Shown here: one piece after another, positions 46,718-58,323 of the stretch
Numbering within the stretch: the stretch's first letter is position 1
How the letters are laid out: each line of letters starts with the position of its first letter
Assembly: GCA_026745465.1 (NCBI GenBank)
Contig: JACYXH010000035.1
Span: 27,501 to 91,500 of the forward strand
Source of the DNA: Lota lota
Taxonomy: Eukaryota > Chordata > Actinopteri > Gadiformes > Lotidae
DNA length: 64,000 nucleotides
Reading direction: 5' to 3'
Made by a program: the position numbers and the translations under genes
The notes under the pieces: model-generated
Seen by the model: only the letters and a program-made list of their open reading frames with translations
Databases searched by the model: none
What the model was told of the DNA's origin: nothing

Positions 46718-47060
46718 ACAACAACACTTTAAGAAAGGAAGGCGTTCAGGGTTTGACATTTAGCAGAATACCAAGGGTTGATTGCGAGCCAGCTGAAACC
46801 GGCTGGTACAATTTAATTTCCATTAGGAGCAAGAACAATGTCTGCCGATTCCACGCGACTTGGTAATCATAGTACATATTTCATTGACATGCATAGTAAT
46901 CCCTTCTCTAATCAATAACGACCTTTTCCCCCCTCTATGGAATTCATTGTAGCTGCTATTTAAATTAAGCGTACGAGCCACTGATGAATTCCGTTGAACA
47001 CTAAATGGGAAACGTGTGGTTATAAGCGAAGCATTGAGAACAGGATACTGTTGGATTAAT
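46718..47060 (+). promoter_or_regulatory. Candidate conserved element, possibly overlapping an exon
   Basis: One of the most enhancer-like blocks in the window: CAATTTAATTTCCATTAGGA, CATAGTAATCCC, CTAATCAATAACG and TATTTAAATTAAGCG words. After the acceptor-like CAG (46715-46717) one frame stays open for 48 codons to a TAA at 46864-46866. The residue mix looks protein-like (for example ETGWYNLISIRSKNN), but an open run of this length is expected by chance in about a tenth of frames. Either a conserved non-coding element or a terminal exon. Neither is proven. Confidence 0.28.
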
Positions 47061-47598
47061 AACTATGTTAATGTCTCATTTCAGGAGACTGTACCACTAG
47101 CGCTTCATCATGAATGCAGATATAGAGCTCATTGAGGACCTAAGAGGGCATCTTGCTGTAGGTTGAAGTCAGCTTGGCTGCGGACATTGGGGATTCAAAC
47201 AGTCAGAACCAGTGAAGGACCAATGCCTTGCTCAACCCCTTAGCAGTTGGAGGGGAAATAGTATTTTATATGGTGGATGCGGGTTGGACCCCTTGTGCCA
47301 GCATTGGTTTTGATTGATTACCGGTAATGACTGGGATGATTGATATCAGAGTACATGACTGAGGGTACGTGCACAACAGATCATGCAGAATATATAGGAT
47401 GCGGCAGTGTGAAAGTACATGGTGTAGTGTGTATTAAAAAAGTCTGTATCGTCACAAGCCTATCCGTCAATTGAAATACGTGTGTGTGTGTGTTTACAGC
47501 CCATTCAATCATGTATTGCCTCTGTCCTACCTACCTTTAACTTGTCTAAAATAATCAGTAAGATATTCTAATAGTCCTTTCTGTTTCTCTCCCTTCAG
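47061..47598. other. Single-copy-looking spacer
   Basis: Includes a small GT run (47481-47494) and, at the end, a strong acceptor-like TTTCTGTTTCTCTCCCTTCAG (its last part CTCTCCCTTCAG is 47587-47598), followed by a 14-codon open frame and stop. No partner donor found. Confidence 0.35.
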
Positions 47599-48425
47599 AT
47601 GTACATGACCCCGGCTGCTCTTTTGAAGCACAGAGGGTTTTAAAGCCCATTAGTTAAAAGCTCTTGACACATACAGCTGATCATTCAATGAGGTAAGACC
47701 CATTTCTCTGTCAACTGGAGTGTTCATGTAAAAGAAGACCAGTGAGTAAAAACTAAAAGTCTTGGGAGTCATTTCCAGCTGACAGGGCGTCTTTGACCTG
47801 CACTCAGGAAATGTATTCATAAAGTCAGTAATAATACCGTCCATATAAAATAATCCACAGATATTGTTTGTTCAAAGTTCAAGTATTTTCTTTCGAAAAA
47901 TATTGCAGCATCACTACGAATGATTTAACATATTTATAAATTCAATCAGCATGTTTATCATTATACTTTATACATAAGTATTATTATTTTCAAAATATAT
48001 ATTCAACTGACTTAGAGGCATCATGGGGTTACAGGATCCAACTTTGTTTGTTCAATTCCTACATTGGCATGTGACTTTGCCTATCAGAGGAAGGTCAACG
48101 TTTATGTCCATAACCTTTAAAGATGCTGAGAATCCAAACGTTTTTCCTCAATAGATTCCTTCCGCAACAGAGAGAATAGGCACGAGGGAATAATCAGCAG
48201 AAAACCGTGAAAGGAGAATGTCATTTTGATGATACTATTGACTCCAAGGCTACTACGGTTTGACTGAAACATGTCTTCCAATCGACAAAGGACAGACAAC
48301 CCACACGTCCAATCAGAACTATGTTTCACGTACTGAGTACTGGGTCAGACCAAATAACACGGAGGGTCTCCGTTCCCATCTGGGTGTATATCCTCCGTCC
48401 TGACCTTTTCTCAGCGCGGAGCAAT
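47599..48425. other. AT-rich single-copy-looking stretch
   Basis: Repeat-poor. Short frames without domains. Nothing recognised. Confidence 0.45.
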
Positions 48426-48490
48426 AACGTTCCTACTGAGTGAGGGAGGTTCGATTCCCCGCGGTCTCTTTGTCACTGTCGTTGTACAGT
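48426..48490 (+). mobile_element. Possible tRNA-derived SINE fragment
   Basis: GGAGGTTCGATTCCCC (about 48447-48462) is a good tRNA B-box with flanking T-stem-like bases, followed by CACTGTCGTTGTACAGTAAC, the kind of sequence found in fish tRNA-SINE bodies. No A-box or acceptor stem at the expected distance upstream, so not a tRNA gene. Confidence 0.33.
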
Positions 48491-48508
48491 AACTCCAAGG
48501 GACGCGTG

Positions 48509-48738
48509 GGGCGTACATCACCCACTCCACTGGGAGCCTGCAGGGCGTGGGTGAGTGGGGCGTACATCACCCACTCCACTGGGAGCCTGCAGGGCGTGGA
48601 TGGGCGTACATCACCCACTCCACTGGGAGCCTGCAGGGCGTGGGTGAGTGGGGCGTACATCACCCACTCCACTGGGAGCCTGCAGGGCGTGGATGGGCGT
48701 ACATCACCCACTCCACTGGGAGCCTGCAGGGCGTGGAT
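48509..48738. repeat. Alternating 49/44-bp minisatellite, 5 units
   Basis: Units start GGGCGTACATCACCCACTCC at 48509, 48558, 48602, 48651 and 48695. They end alternately GGGTGAGTG (49 bp) and GGAT (44 bp), giving a 93-bp higher-order repeat that is 31 codons long. Frames of 75-137 codons over it are artefacts. Confidence 0.97.
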
Positions 48739-49330
48739 GAGTGGACGCTCATGAATCAATTCATTAGCGTGTAGCACCTTAGCATTTAGACAAGGACAGT
48801 CATCTGTCGTAAGAAGACGCATGGTCACCACACGCTGCGCTACCAAAGTGGTGATGACGGTGATGATGATGACGGCTATCTCATGAAGTGGTAATTAAGT
48901 ATTAAGTGGCGTGTTCTTCAAGTTGGAAAATGTGAAAATGTGGTAAATTTTCACCCAGGCCGTGAATAAGGTCACTGCAAAGTAAACATATTTATTTTAT
49001 ATTTAACAAAATGATATCAATGACTGCACACTTTATCACACCAAATGCCAAATGCTTAGGTTGGATGATGGGCATTTTCCTAAATTAATCTGGGTATTTA
49101 AAACAAAACGTCAGTGAAATGGAAGATTCTGAGAGCAGATGAGGCCTGCCTTGGAAATATAAATGACAAATCAATACATAAATAAACACCCTCTTCGGTC
49201 AGATTCGGACAAATGGTTAGACTTTGGGTGTTTGGTATTTACACTGGCCCGAGTTCCATAGCAACGGTCACTAACGGTCACTTACAGCCGCCCCACTGAG
49301 GGTAATGAAGTCCCTTCAATTAATACGTCA

Positions 49331-49332
<2 letters not shown>
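48739..49332. other. Single-copy-looking spacer
   Basis: AT-rich from 48890. Nothing recognised. Confidence 0.45.
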
Positions 49333-49365
<33 letters not shown>

Positions 49366-49372
49366 TTTTACT
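49333..49372. repeat. (CT)n, ~15 units
   Basis: Short TC array. Confidence 0.93.
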
Positions 49373-49791
49373 CACTCGCTCACTTAGTCTCTCTCTACCC
49401 AATATCTCTCTCCTAGTGGTTCGGCCTGGCTACTGATGCGATCGCAGGTGATTTCTGTCCAAGGTAACATTTTTCCACCATTGGATTGCGGGGGGAATCT
49501 GCAGGCTCTCTGCCGGCCTCTAAATGCAATGGGAGAAGGAGCGGGGGAGGGTGTTAGTGGAGAGAGAGCGGGCGGGGGACCGAGAGAATTAATGACGGGG
49601 TATGTGTACAAGTGGTTTTGATGTAGGAAGGCAGGGTGGACAAAACAATGGGGTGATAAAGGTTTGTTTCTTTGTGACCTTTTCACGTACACAAGTACAC
49701 ATGTAAAGGTGTCAGGCTTAAAGCCTTCGTGTGTGGAACGCAACAGTGCATGCAGACGTTTATCTGCCCTTTAGCGATGCATAAGGAATAA
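49373..49791. other. Single-copy-looking spacer
   Basis: Nothing recognised. Confidence 0.45.
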
Positions 49792-50207
49792 CTTAATGAC
49801 CTGTCTCTGTACTGTCTAACCCCTACCTGCTCCTTAATTACCGGTCTGTACTGTCTAACCCATACCTGCTCCTTAATGACCTGTCTCTGTACTGTCTAAC
49901 CCCTACCTGCTCCTTAATGACCTGTCTCTGTACTGTCTAACCCCTACCTGCTCCTTAATGACCTTTCTGTACTGTCTAACCCCTACCTGCTCCTTAATGA
50001 CCAGTCTGTACTGTCTAACCCCTACCTGCTCCTCAATGACCTGTCTCTGTACTGTCTAACCCCTACCTGCTCCTTAATGACCTGTCTCTGTACTGTCTAA
50101 CCCCTACCTGCTCCTTAATGACCTGTCTCTGTACTGTCTAACCCCTACCTGCTCCTTAATGACCTGTCTCTGTACTGTCTAACCCCTACCTGCTCCTTAA
50201 TGACCTG
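49792..50207. repeat. 39/41-bp minisatellite, 10 copies
   Basis: Unit CTTAATGACCTGTCTCTGTA followed by CTGTCTAACCCCTACCTGCT and C. Some units lack one CT (39 bp). Variants include TTACCGG, CCAGTC, CTTTC and CCATACC. Confidence 0.96.
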
Positions 50208-50546
50208 TGTCTGACTTCACTGTAAGGGGCTTTGACTCTCCTCCCCTGGTTATCATGACCCTGTGACTCCTCCCACCCGGACCACCCCCACAAGACCCAG
50301 CTCCCCCCACCAGGGTGTCAGCACACAGCGTGGGGTTCACCATAGTTCATTGGGCGTCTGGCTTTTCTTTGTTGTATTTGAGAATTTAAAAAAGTTATTC
50401 CTCGACCTTTTAAAAAAGACAGTTGTTTACTTCTGTAGCGTGTTAGCATTGAATAAGCACCAACAATGAGACGTTTCCAGCTGGTTTGGATGTTGTTTGC
50501 GCTGAATGGCAAATGAGCCATGCATTTTCTACTGCAACACAGTTGG
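50208..50546. other. Single-copy-looking spacer
   Basis: C-rich, then AT-rich. Nothing recognised. Confidence 0.45.
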
Positions 50547-50595
50547 ACACACACACACACACATGCACACATACACACACACATACACACACAAA
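50547..50595. repeat. Imperfect (CA)n
   Basis: CA with ATGCACACATAC interruptions. Confidence 0.92.
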
Positions 50596-50621
50596 CCAAT
50601 GGAAATATCACAAGCAAGGTC

Positions 50622-50706
50622 ATCGGCAGCAGATTGAGTTGGGGTGCCTTGCTAAATAATAGACGGAGGAGCCACTGGATCAAACCAGCAACCCTCCGCG
50701 TTCCAC
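50622..50706 (-). mobile_element. Probable tRNA-derived SINE fragment
   Basis: GGGGTGCCTTGCTAAA, then GGATCAAACCAGCAACCCTC, matches the pattern of a common fish repeat (GGTGCCTTGCTCAAGGGCACC ... GAACCNGCAACCCTCCG). On the minus strand the second part is a tRNA B-box with flanks (GGTTGCTGGTTTGATCC). Truncated on both sides. Confidence 0.42.
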
Positions 50707-50910
50707 ACAACCTGCCCTACGCTATAGTTATGAGCAGATGTTCATGTATTTCCCTTCATTATTGCCGTCCAATCATATAACAATAAAATAAATATTGCAT
50801 TTGGTTTAAAAAAGAAAAGAACGATCTAACATTTCTGTGTTTGGAGCTTCCATTCACATAAACGCATCCCAGTTAAACAATGTTGCACACACAGCCCCAC
50901 GCACGCAGAG
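50707..50910. other. Single-copy-looking spacer
   Basis: Nothing recognised. Confidence 0.5.
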
Positions 50911-50942
50911 GTGTGGCCTAGGCGTGGCCTAGGCGTGGCGTT
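50911..50942. repeat. 11-bp unit, ~2.5 copies
   Basis: GTGGCCTAGGC repeated. CCTAGG palindrome in each. Confidence 0.9.
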
Positions 50943-51380
50943 CGAACAGGGACGGTGGCTACGAAGTCCCAGGAGCGTGGCCGCCTTCCTGGAACAGACA
51001 GCGAACCTCTCGTGTTACAGAGTCTCGCATCTCTGCACTTGGCAACAACCAGACAGATAAACATGGTTAGACGTGTTGTGTATCCAGCCCAAGATCAACA
51101 GCACGGGGGACTCTGAATCACCTGTTGCCTCACCGCGGCAAATAACTCAAAACAAACTATCGCAAACACAAATCAAGTCCCCAGTCGCGGACTCACATGG
51201 AGGGGGGGTAGAAACGGGAGAAAGATGGGAAAGTGAACTCCTCATGTTGGGAAAACAAACCGAGACAAAACAAAAACAGCAATTGTTTGGAGAAGAGATT
51301 TATTCCCAACTATTTACATTCGCCGAAACAAGGCCTATGTGCTCCACTTCAGTAGGAGCACCCTAGGGTTACCACGACTA
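50943..51380. other. Single-copy-looking spacer
   Basis: A 97-codon plus-strand frame (51073-51366) is hydrophilic (Gln/Lys/Ser-rich) with no domain. Not called. Confidence 0.45.
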
Positions 51381-51608
51381 CCGAGAGAGACAGACACTGG
51401 GAGAGGGAGGGAGACATACTGAAAGCAAGAGAGAGACAGAGATGGAAAAAGGGGGGGGGGCACAGCTAGAGGGAAAATAATAGAGAGAGAGAGTAAATAA
51501 ACAGAAAATAATAGAGAAAGAGGAGAGAAAGAGAGAGAAAGAGAGAAAGAGTGCGGGTGAGGGAGTAAATGAGAGCGAGCGAGGGAGTAAATAAACAGAG
51601 AAAATAAT
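51381..51608. repeat. Degenerate purine-rich (GA/GTAAATA) tract
   Basis: GAGAGAG blocks with GAGGGAGTAAATAAACAGA duplicated near 51490 and 51583. Confidence 0.82.
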
Positions 51609-52780
51609 AGTTTGTGCTAACCGGCTTCATAAACTCCCAGCGCTTTTGTTGTGATGAGAGCAAACATGCGTGTCAAACAAACATGCAATTCACACGCCAG
51701 AGCCCCCCGCCCCCCCCCCTCATCAACACAGAGGACAGCGGGGTAACGGGGGCCTCCAGACCCCACCGCTGTGCTGCATTGTGGGAGAACCCCACGACGT
51801 TAATGACGACGGCGGGGGCAACGCTGGGAACAAGACGAACAAAACCAGTCAGACGAGCCACCAAGCCAAATCAGGGACGCGCTACGTGTTACTGTGCACT
51901 CGTTGTGTCTCAATATTGTGCGACTGCTTCCCGTCCGCTGCAAATCCTCCTCTCAGCCGCCTGGAAGGAGGGGGGGCCTCTTTGCTCCCCAGGTTTCCTC
52001 CTCACACTTTGAGACCCTTTATCCAGCGCGACGTGCATTCAGACCCATTTCATTAAGGAGGCGGGGGAGGGCAGGGCGTCTCTTACAGGCTGCGGACGTG
52101 ACGAGCCTTCCGGCCTGGGGAGTCCACCATGGCACTCTCTGGCCCTTTGGCAGAGTTTTCCTCGTCATCCTCAGAGCTTAGGGTGAAGGGGGTGCTGAAC
52201 CAGGGACCCTGGAGCGCTTTGAGAACGTCATGTTGACCACAGAACAATCAGTACGAAGCAACTGGCCTCCATCTGGGTACATAGAGGCCCCCCCCCTGTG
52301 TGACTGGGACCCCCAGAGCAGCAGCACAGCAAAGCAGCAGAAAGCTGAGCAAACGCTCGCTGATAGTTAGTGTAAAAGAGCGCTGAGAGGAACGCCCGTC
52401 CGTTGGGGATACGCCGTCAGAGACGTTTCATATCAGAGCCGGTCCACAGCCTCATAACTTCTCTTGATATGGTCGGCCTATAGCAGAATAACAATAGGGC
52501 CCTCACCAGAGTTAATAACTTGGATATTTCACTCCTCTGGCACACGCCTGTATTATTGACTGCCCTAAACCATTTAGTTCTTTATTTTTTGGTCCAATTT
52601 TGTTCAATCACCTAAACCTAAATGTTTTATTATTAAAATGTTCCTTTACAGCTCTTTATGAAACCACTCTGCACACGTAATGTGGGTCATCTCTTCAATA
52701 AAGAAGTCTTGGAAACATTAAAAAGCCAGAGGGAGAGGAACCGTTTGAGGGCGACTGATCGGGGTTCCCTGAAGCCCGGA
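51609..52780. other. Single-copy-looking stretch, 1.2 kb
   Basis: Mixed. C runs at 51706-51719 and 52290-52297. Open frames up to 132 codons (51614-52012) lack domains. No gene called. Confidence 0.45.
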
Positions 52781-53046
52781 ACACCACGCGGAACACGGAA
52801 CCACACGGAACACCACGCGGAACACAGAACCACACGGAACCACCACGTGGAACACGGAACCACACGGAACCACCACACGGAACACGGAACCACACGGAAC
52901 CTCACGCGGAACACGGAACACCACGCGGAACACAGAACCACACGGAACCACCACGCGGAACACGGAACCACACGGAACCACCACACGGAACACGGAACCA
53001 CACGGAACACCATGCGGAACATGGAACCACACGGAACCACCACGCT
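52781..53046. repeat. CACGGAAC-type minisatellite, ~266 bp
   Basis: Built from ACCACACGGA and ACCACCACGCGGAACACGGA modules combined in units of about 28-48 bp, with CGTGG, CACAC and TCACG variants. Frames of up to 147 codons (His/Thr/Asn/Arg or Val/Phe/Arg) are artefacts. Confidence 0.94.
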
Positions 53047-53398
53047 GTGCCTTGCTAACTTCTTGCTCAAACTAATACACAACAAAGTTTGTTCTTTCTA
53101 AAGCACAAGGCAGTGTATCTAGAGACACATAAAGGATATGGATGAAGATGGAGGGATAAAGAGAGCGATAGATGGATGGGCAGGCAGATGGACAGATAAA
53201 TAGAAAGACATACAGACGGACAGTTCTCCATACAGTGTAAGAAAAAATGGCAGTTAATCATTCCGCACAACGGAACAAGAGATTGGCTCACAGACGCGGT
53301 CACATGTCAAGGCCGTATCTGAATGCCAAAGGGGAATGACAGATGAGACAAAAGACTCTGACACAAGAGCTGCGTACAGAACAAGCACATAAATCAAC
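53047..53398. other. Single-copy-looking spacer
   Basis: Degenerate GATGGA/CAGATGGACAGATA stretch at 53165-53222. Otherwise nothing. Confidence 0.5.
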
Positions 53399-53718
<320 letters not shown>

Positions 53719-53989
53719 GTCATTGTTATCGCCCCATTCATCATCGCTATGACAACTCAGGGCATTCTTGTACACGCAACGAAAAAAAAAGTGTGATCAG
53801 GGAGATTGATTTCCTTACATAACCGAATAGAGAAACAAGCGATTAGCTGATGGTGGGGTGATGGAGCACCGTGGAGTAGGGAGGTGGAGGGCGGGGTGAC
53901 GTAGCAGTGTGGTGATTGTTGATACGTCCTGGGAAATGAACCAGAGGTCAGTGAGAGGCCTTCAGGAGCCGTTTGGGCACTGCGTCGTC
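53719..53989. other. Single-copy-looking spacer
   Basis: Sequence right of copy 2, absent from copy 1. Nothing recognised. Confidence 0.5.
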
Positions 53990-54017
53990 GCACTGGAAAA
54001 GTGTTTTTTTCCAGTGC
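53990..54017. repeat. 11-bp inverted repeat, 6-nt loop
   Basis: GCACTGGAAAA (53990-54000) and TTTTCCAGTGC (54007-54017) flank GTGTTT. Confidence 0.88.
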
Positions 54018-54546
54018 ACACTCTTGGCCCAAAGGAGGCAAGAACTCAGCCCTCCTCTCTGCCCGATCCCTCCCCGCCCCCCACCTGTATCTCCTTCATC
54101 ACCTGAGCTCCAGTCACCTGACACCCAACTCACAGAGCCGCAAGTCCAGGAAGTGGAAGCCAGCCTATCTGGGAAGGTAGAGCAGAGAAGATACCTCGAT
54201 CTATTTTGCAACTCTAACTGCTAAACACAAACGTGCCGCCATGCGATCATCAGAGGAATGCCTTCAGAACCGCAGCATGTACAATCACACAGGGAAAGAA
54301 GCCTGAATATTTGTTGGCCATTTTGTAATGCCGATGGCCTCAAGACAACTGTTCTCCTCCCCCCATCGTCGTGAGATGAAGTTTCTCTCTTTATGTATTC
54401 CTTTCGTGTTTTCCATCCTGGCATGATCAAGCCATGCTTTGTGTCTGAGTCCCGTCTGCTCGGCCACATGTTATTCAAGCGAATCAATTTCCTGTCATTT
54501 TTCTGTTTCCAGACGAGCGTTTAGGATGAACGGATCATCATGTGGG
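54018..54546. other. Single-copy-looking spacer
   Basis: Nothing recognised. Confidence 0.45.
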
Positions 54547-54752
54547 TTAGTATAATAATATAGTATATATATATACATATATATGTATATATATATATGT
54601 ATATACTGTATATAGGAGTATAATAATATAGTATATATATGTATATATATGTATATATATAGTATATAGGAGTATAATAATATATTATATATATGTATTT
54701 ATATATGTATATAAAGTATATATAGTATATAGGAGTATAATAATATAGTATA
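54547..54752. repeat. AT-rich minisatellite, ~54-67-bp units
   Basis: AGTATAATAATATAG anchors recur at about 54549, 54617, 54671 and 54734, separated by TATATATGTATATA runs of variable length. Likely a DNA-unwinding, fragile-site-like AT repeat. Confidence 0.9.
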
Positions 54753-55178
54753 ACGGAGCATGAACCACATGTGAATAATAGTTAGAAAAGTTAAACAGAA
54801 CTAGAAAAAGGCCTCAACCACCTTAACCTATCGCTAGGTCCCAGCGTACCTGCTGGACCAATCAGAAAGCTCATCCACAGTAGAACCAGCCTTCCCTCAG
54901 CCCCAGCACGCACCACGCTACTCCCATCAACCCACCGTTCCACCGCCCTTCTGAAACCTAATGTTTCATTAGCCTTTCATTTAGCACTGCTTGATTAGCA
55001 GCCAACTGTCAATTGGCCGTCAATACCCACAATGCACTGCGGTGGGCGTCGCCAGGGCGGGGCTTTCGTGGACGGGACTGCAGCTGTGGCTTTCCCGATC
55101 CCGCCTAGGTTAACTCAAGGTCACCTCGTTTGCCATTATTGGGATTGGTTTTCAAGTCAAGACTCTGATGGGGGTGTC
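54753..55178. other. Single-copy-looking spacer
   Basis: Nothing recognised. Confidence 0.45.

Positions 55179-55207
<29 letters not shown>
55179..55207. repeat. Poly-G tract, 29 bases
   Basis: The longest G homopolymer in the window. Confidence 0.97.
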
Positions 55208-55209
<2 letters not shown>

Positions 55210-55850
55210 TGTCAGACGTTTGATGCGGCCGTGAACAATGCAGATTGTTCCAAACAAGATGTACTCATTTGCATAAGAGTATGTGGTATGTGACCCGCCA
55301 TGGCTCATTGTGTGTGCGTGTGTGTGTTTATTGATAGACTTTCAACGCACACACAGGCTTGCATGCCATTATAAGCGCCCACATACATGCATGCGTCACT
55401 GCGGTTATGTGCATGTGTTTTGTGTGGTTAATATGTGCATGGAATCATACACACACACACGGGCCTATTTGCTTTGTATTTGTGTGTGTGTGTCCAGCTG
55501 TATAACCTTGTACCGGTTGACATTAATGTTAATGAAGTGAGGTATAAATAATTCAAATTCAAATAATACGAATAACAAAACTTGTGACAAGATGGTTGTT
55601 GTCAGACATTGCGATGCCATATGAATTAATATCCTCAAGGCGCTCTGCACTATCTTCTTCCTCAGTATAGCTGCTAAACAACAGGCCCGTGATTGGCCAA
55701 AACAGGCAAATCACCATTCATGCATATACAAAACACCCACACAAATATGCACACGAACATAACACAAATATGCACACGAACATAAACACACAATAGATAA
55801 GCACCCATGAGCAAACAAGAACACACATTCCCACATTAAAATACATAGGC

Positions 55851-55854
<4 letters not shown>
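55208..55854. other. Single-copy-looking spacer
   Basis: Short GT/CA patches near 55310, 55450, 55482. AACATAA/CACAAATATGCACACG duplicated near 55740-55785. No gene. Confidence 0.45.

Positions 55855-55882
<28 letters not shown>
55855..55882. repeat. (CA)n, 14 units
   Basis: Pure CA array. Confidence 0.95.
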
Positions 55883-56539
55883 TTAATCTATGTTAAACTA
55901 CACACACTCTCAGCGTAACACTGGTTCACGCCAGTCCGTAAACACGGGCTGATTCCAGAACTCTCTGCCACGCGGTTTGAATTTGAAGGACTTCCATGGC
56001 GGCGCTGACACCACGGTTTGTCCTCCAGCTGTGTTACGAGGGATGTCCTATACTGCACAGTACGGAGACAAATATAAAGGACTTTTTAGCACCTGGTGCT
56101 CCAGCCCGACCTGCAGCACAGCATGGATTTCATACATACTTTTGACCGGGTTAGCCGTTAACCTTCGACCAGGCGGTAAGAAGAGTGCATGCACAAAGTA
56201 CTACAGTGGACGCGTCCAGTGGAAGTCATTCTTTACGTACTCCAGCCCTCGCCGTTCGCAGTATAATGTTGGCTCCATGGATATTCCACTCTGAGCCTGG
56301 GTGACCGCTTAATGGACTTCTGAACATGTATATTTTATTATCCTGAATCCCCCCCTTCCCCCTAAATGTGCACGCGTTGCGTATAGGGCCATACATCAGG
56401 CCCCTCGCCAGCACACTTCCCGGACGTCGTAGCGCACTGTAGCACTCTGTTGGCCCTACGGCTCATTACTATGGAAATGATTTCACTTCAACACATTCGT
56501 CATGGTGTAAGTATCGCAGAGCAGGGCCCTGTTCCACTG
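55883..56539. other. Single-copy-looking stretch
   Basis: A 105-codon plus-strand frame (55977-56294) has a mixed residue composition but no recognisable domain. Not called. Confidence 0.45.
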
Positions 56540-56576
56540 TAGAGGAGGAGGAGGAGGAGGAGAGGAAGAAGAGGAG
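56540..56576. repeat. (GGA)n/(GAA)n microsatellite
   Basis: GAGGAGGAGGAGGAGGAG, then GAAGAAGAGG. Confidence 0.92.
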
Positions 56577-57419
56577 CACAGTGTAAGAGCATGCATGCGT
56601 TGTAAAGATTTGTCATTTCCCTTAGAGAGTTAGAGCAGTAATCGGGGCTTCGCTGCATTCGGTTAAGCAGTGTGTGCTGACGGCGACGTGCTCAACTGCA
56701 TTTGCGCGTGCATGCACACACGCAAACCTTCAGTATTTAGCACTTAATCAGGCGGCGTTTTATGTTTCCTAATTGTTTCTATGACATCAAATGCAACATA
56801 GATTGCACATTTTTACAACGGCTACACATTTGGTTAAGTCAGCCCACACTCGACAGAACTCAGCATTATGTTTACTACTTAATATATTAATAATTTTTCA
56901 AGTGGTTTGTAATGGCCACTCAAAACACCAGGCGGTAAAAGAGGGCCCTTTGAAGCCAACCACGTAACTCAATACATGTTGGACTCCAGCCACGAGTCTT
57001 TGTTGCTGTCTATGTCCGGCTACAGCTTGTCAGGAGACCATGTAAAGCAGAGATATTCCCTCCGATAGCATCCATGACATACTTCCCTCAGGGCGAAGAG
57101 AGACTTGCACATGCACAATGTGTGCACTATACACACACACACACCCACATACAGAGACACACACAAACAGACATGCACGCATACACACACTTTGTCTGAA
57201 GTGATGTAGAATACATTACAAAGTGTTCATTTAGTGAACTGAAAATCATGAAAACATTAATCATCAGTACAACTCATATATAGTTGTATATAAAAAATGC
57301 TTATTCCACATACACAAGAACTTCAAACATACATGTCCATCATAATGTAAATCGATTGACTATTATATTAACATATGTATTTAACAACGTTGTAAATGAG
57401 GGGCATATTATGTCATTTT
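56577..57419. other. AT-rich stretch with CA patch
   Basis: Degenerate CA at 57125-57190. AT-rich after 57195. No gene recognised. Confidence 0.45.
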
Positions 57420-57640
57420 GAAAGCAGTTTAAATGGATTGTGTGCTAAATGCTTTGACTGAAGCGTGTTTAGCTACAGAAGCTACGCTCGGTGCCATGGT
57501 GATTGGCTTGGAACCATAATAGCGCATGTGATCACGGCTAATAGGATTGGGGGAAAAAAAAGAAAAACACGGCTGCGAGCGACAACGCCCACAATGAAAA
57601 ATAAATCGAATTGCAAATTGTAATCCACACACATGGTGGT
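57420..57640. other. Possible conserved non-coding island
   Basis: Repeat-free, with GTGCCATGGTGATTGGCTTG (CCAAT-type on the minus strand, about 57492-57511), GGCTAATAGGATTG and GAATTGCAAATTGTAATCC words. Composition-based inference only. Confidence 0.25.
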
Positions 57641-58259
57641 TACTTGTGTTCTTTAATTAACCTTTGGATGTATTAATGTCACCGTTGTATTCTTTTGTTT
57701 GCCGTTTAGCCCTCTATACAGAGCGGCGCTGCTGTAGCAGCACTTATGAACGTAGCCGCCAGCTCTGTCCTTCACACACGTGTGGGTGGACACTCCTACC
57801 TGTGATGTCACCAAAGGGACTAGTTCTACGTTGCTTGCAGTGGTAAGCATGGTGTCAAAGTAGAAGCCCTTTCAAACTGACTCAAATATAAATGCATTTT
57901 CTACACACTCTAGCAATGAGGCTTTGTTCCATGTTACAACAAATCATTGAACAAGTTCAGTATACAATCGCGTTCCTATTTAGGTATACAGCTTCTAGTA
58001 GTGTGAACGCAGTCCACTTCACACACAGTTTGTTCTGTAATGGAGGCCTTTAGACATTCAGTAAGGGCCCATTCTCACGTGGTCTGTTTCACCTTGAGTC
58101 TGAGGGTTGAAGGTCACTCTAGTTGGCATGACGATCAGTATGATGCTTGTGTGTGTGTGGGTGGATGATGTGTGTGATGATCAGGAACTGTCTGTTATGT
58201 GTGAGTTTAGCCTGTAAGTATAATGGTTCAATGGTACGGCTCTGTATTTTATACTGTAT
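57641..58259. other. Single-copy-looking spacer
   Basis: Short GT at 58143-58160. Nothing else. Confidence 0.45.
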
Positions 58260-58323
58260 AACGTAATACTGGTATATTATTATGATTTATTATTATGAAC
58301 GTAATACTGGTATATTATTATGA
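58260..58323. repeat. 38-bp tandem duplication, ~1.7 copies
   Basis: AACGTAATACTGGTATATTA starts at 58260 and at 58298. Both copies continue TTATGA without a difference. Confidence 0.93.

Noticed and set aside
48447-48462. Functional tRNA gene
   Set aside because: B-box only. No A-box or acceptor stem at the required spacing.
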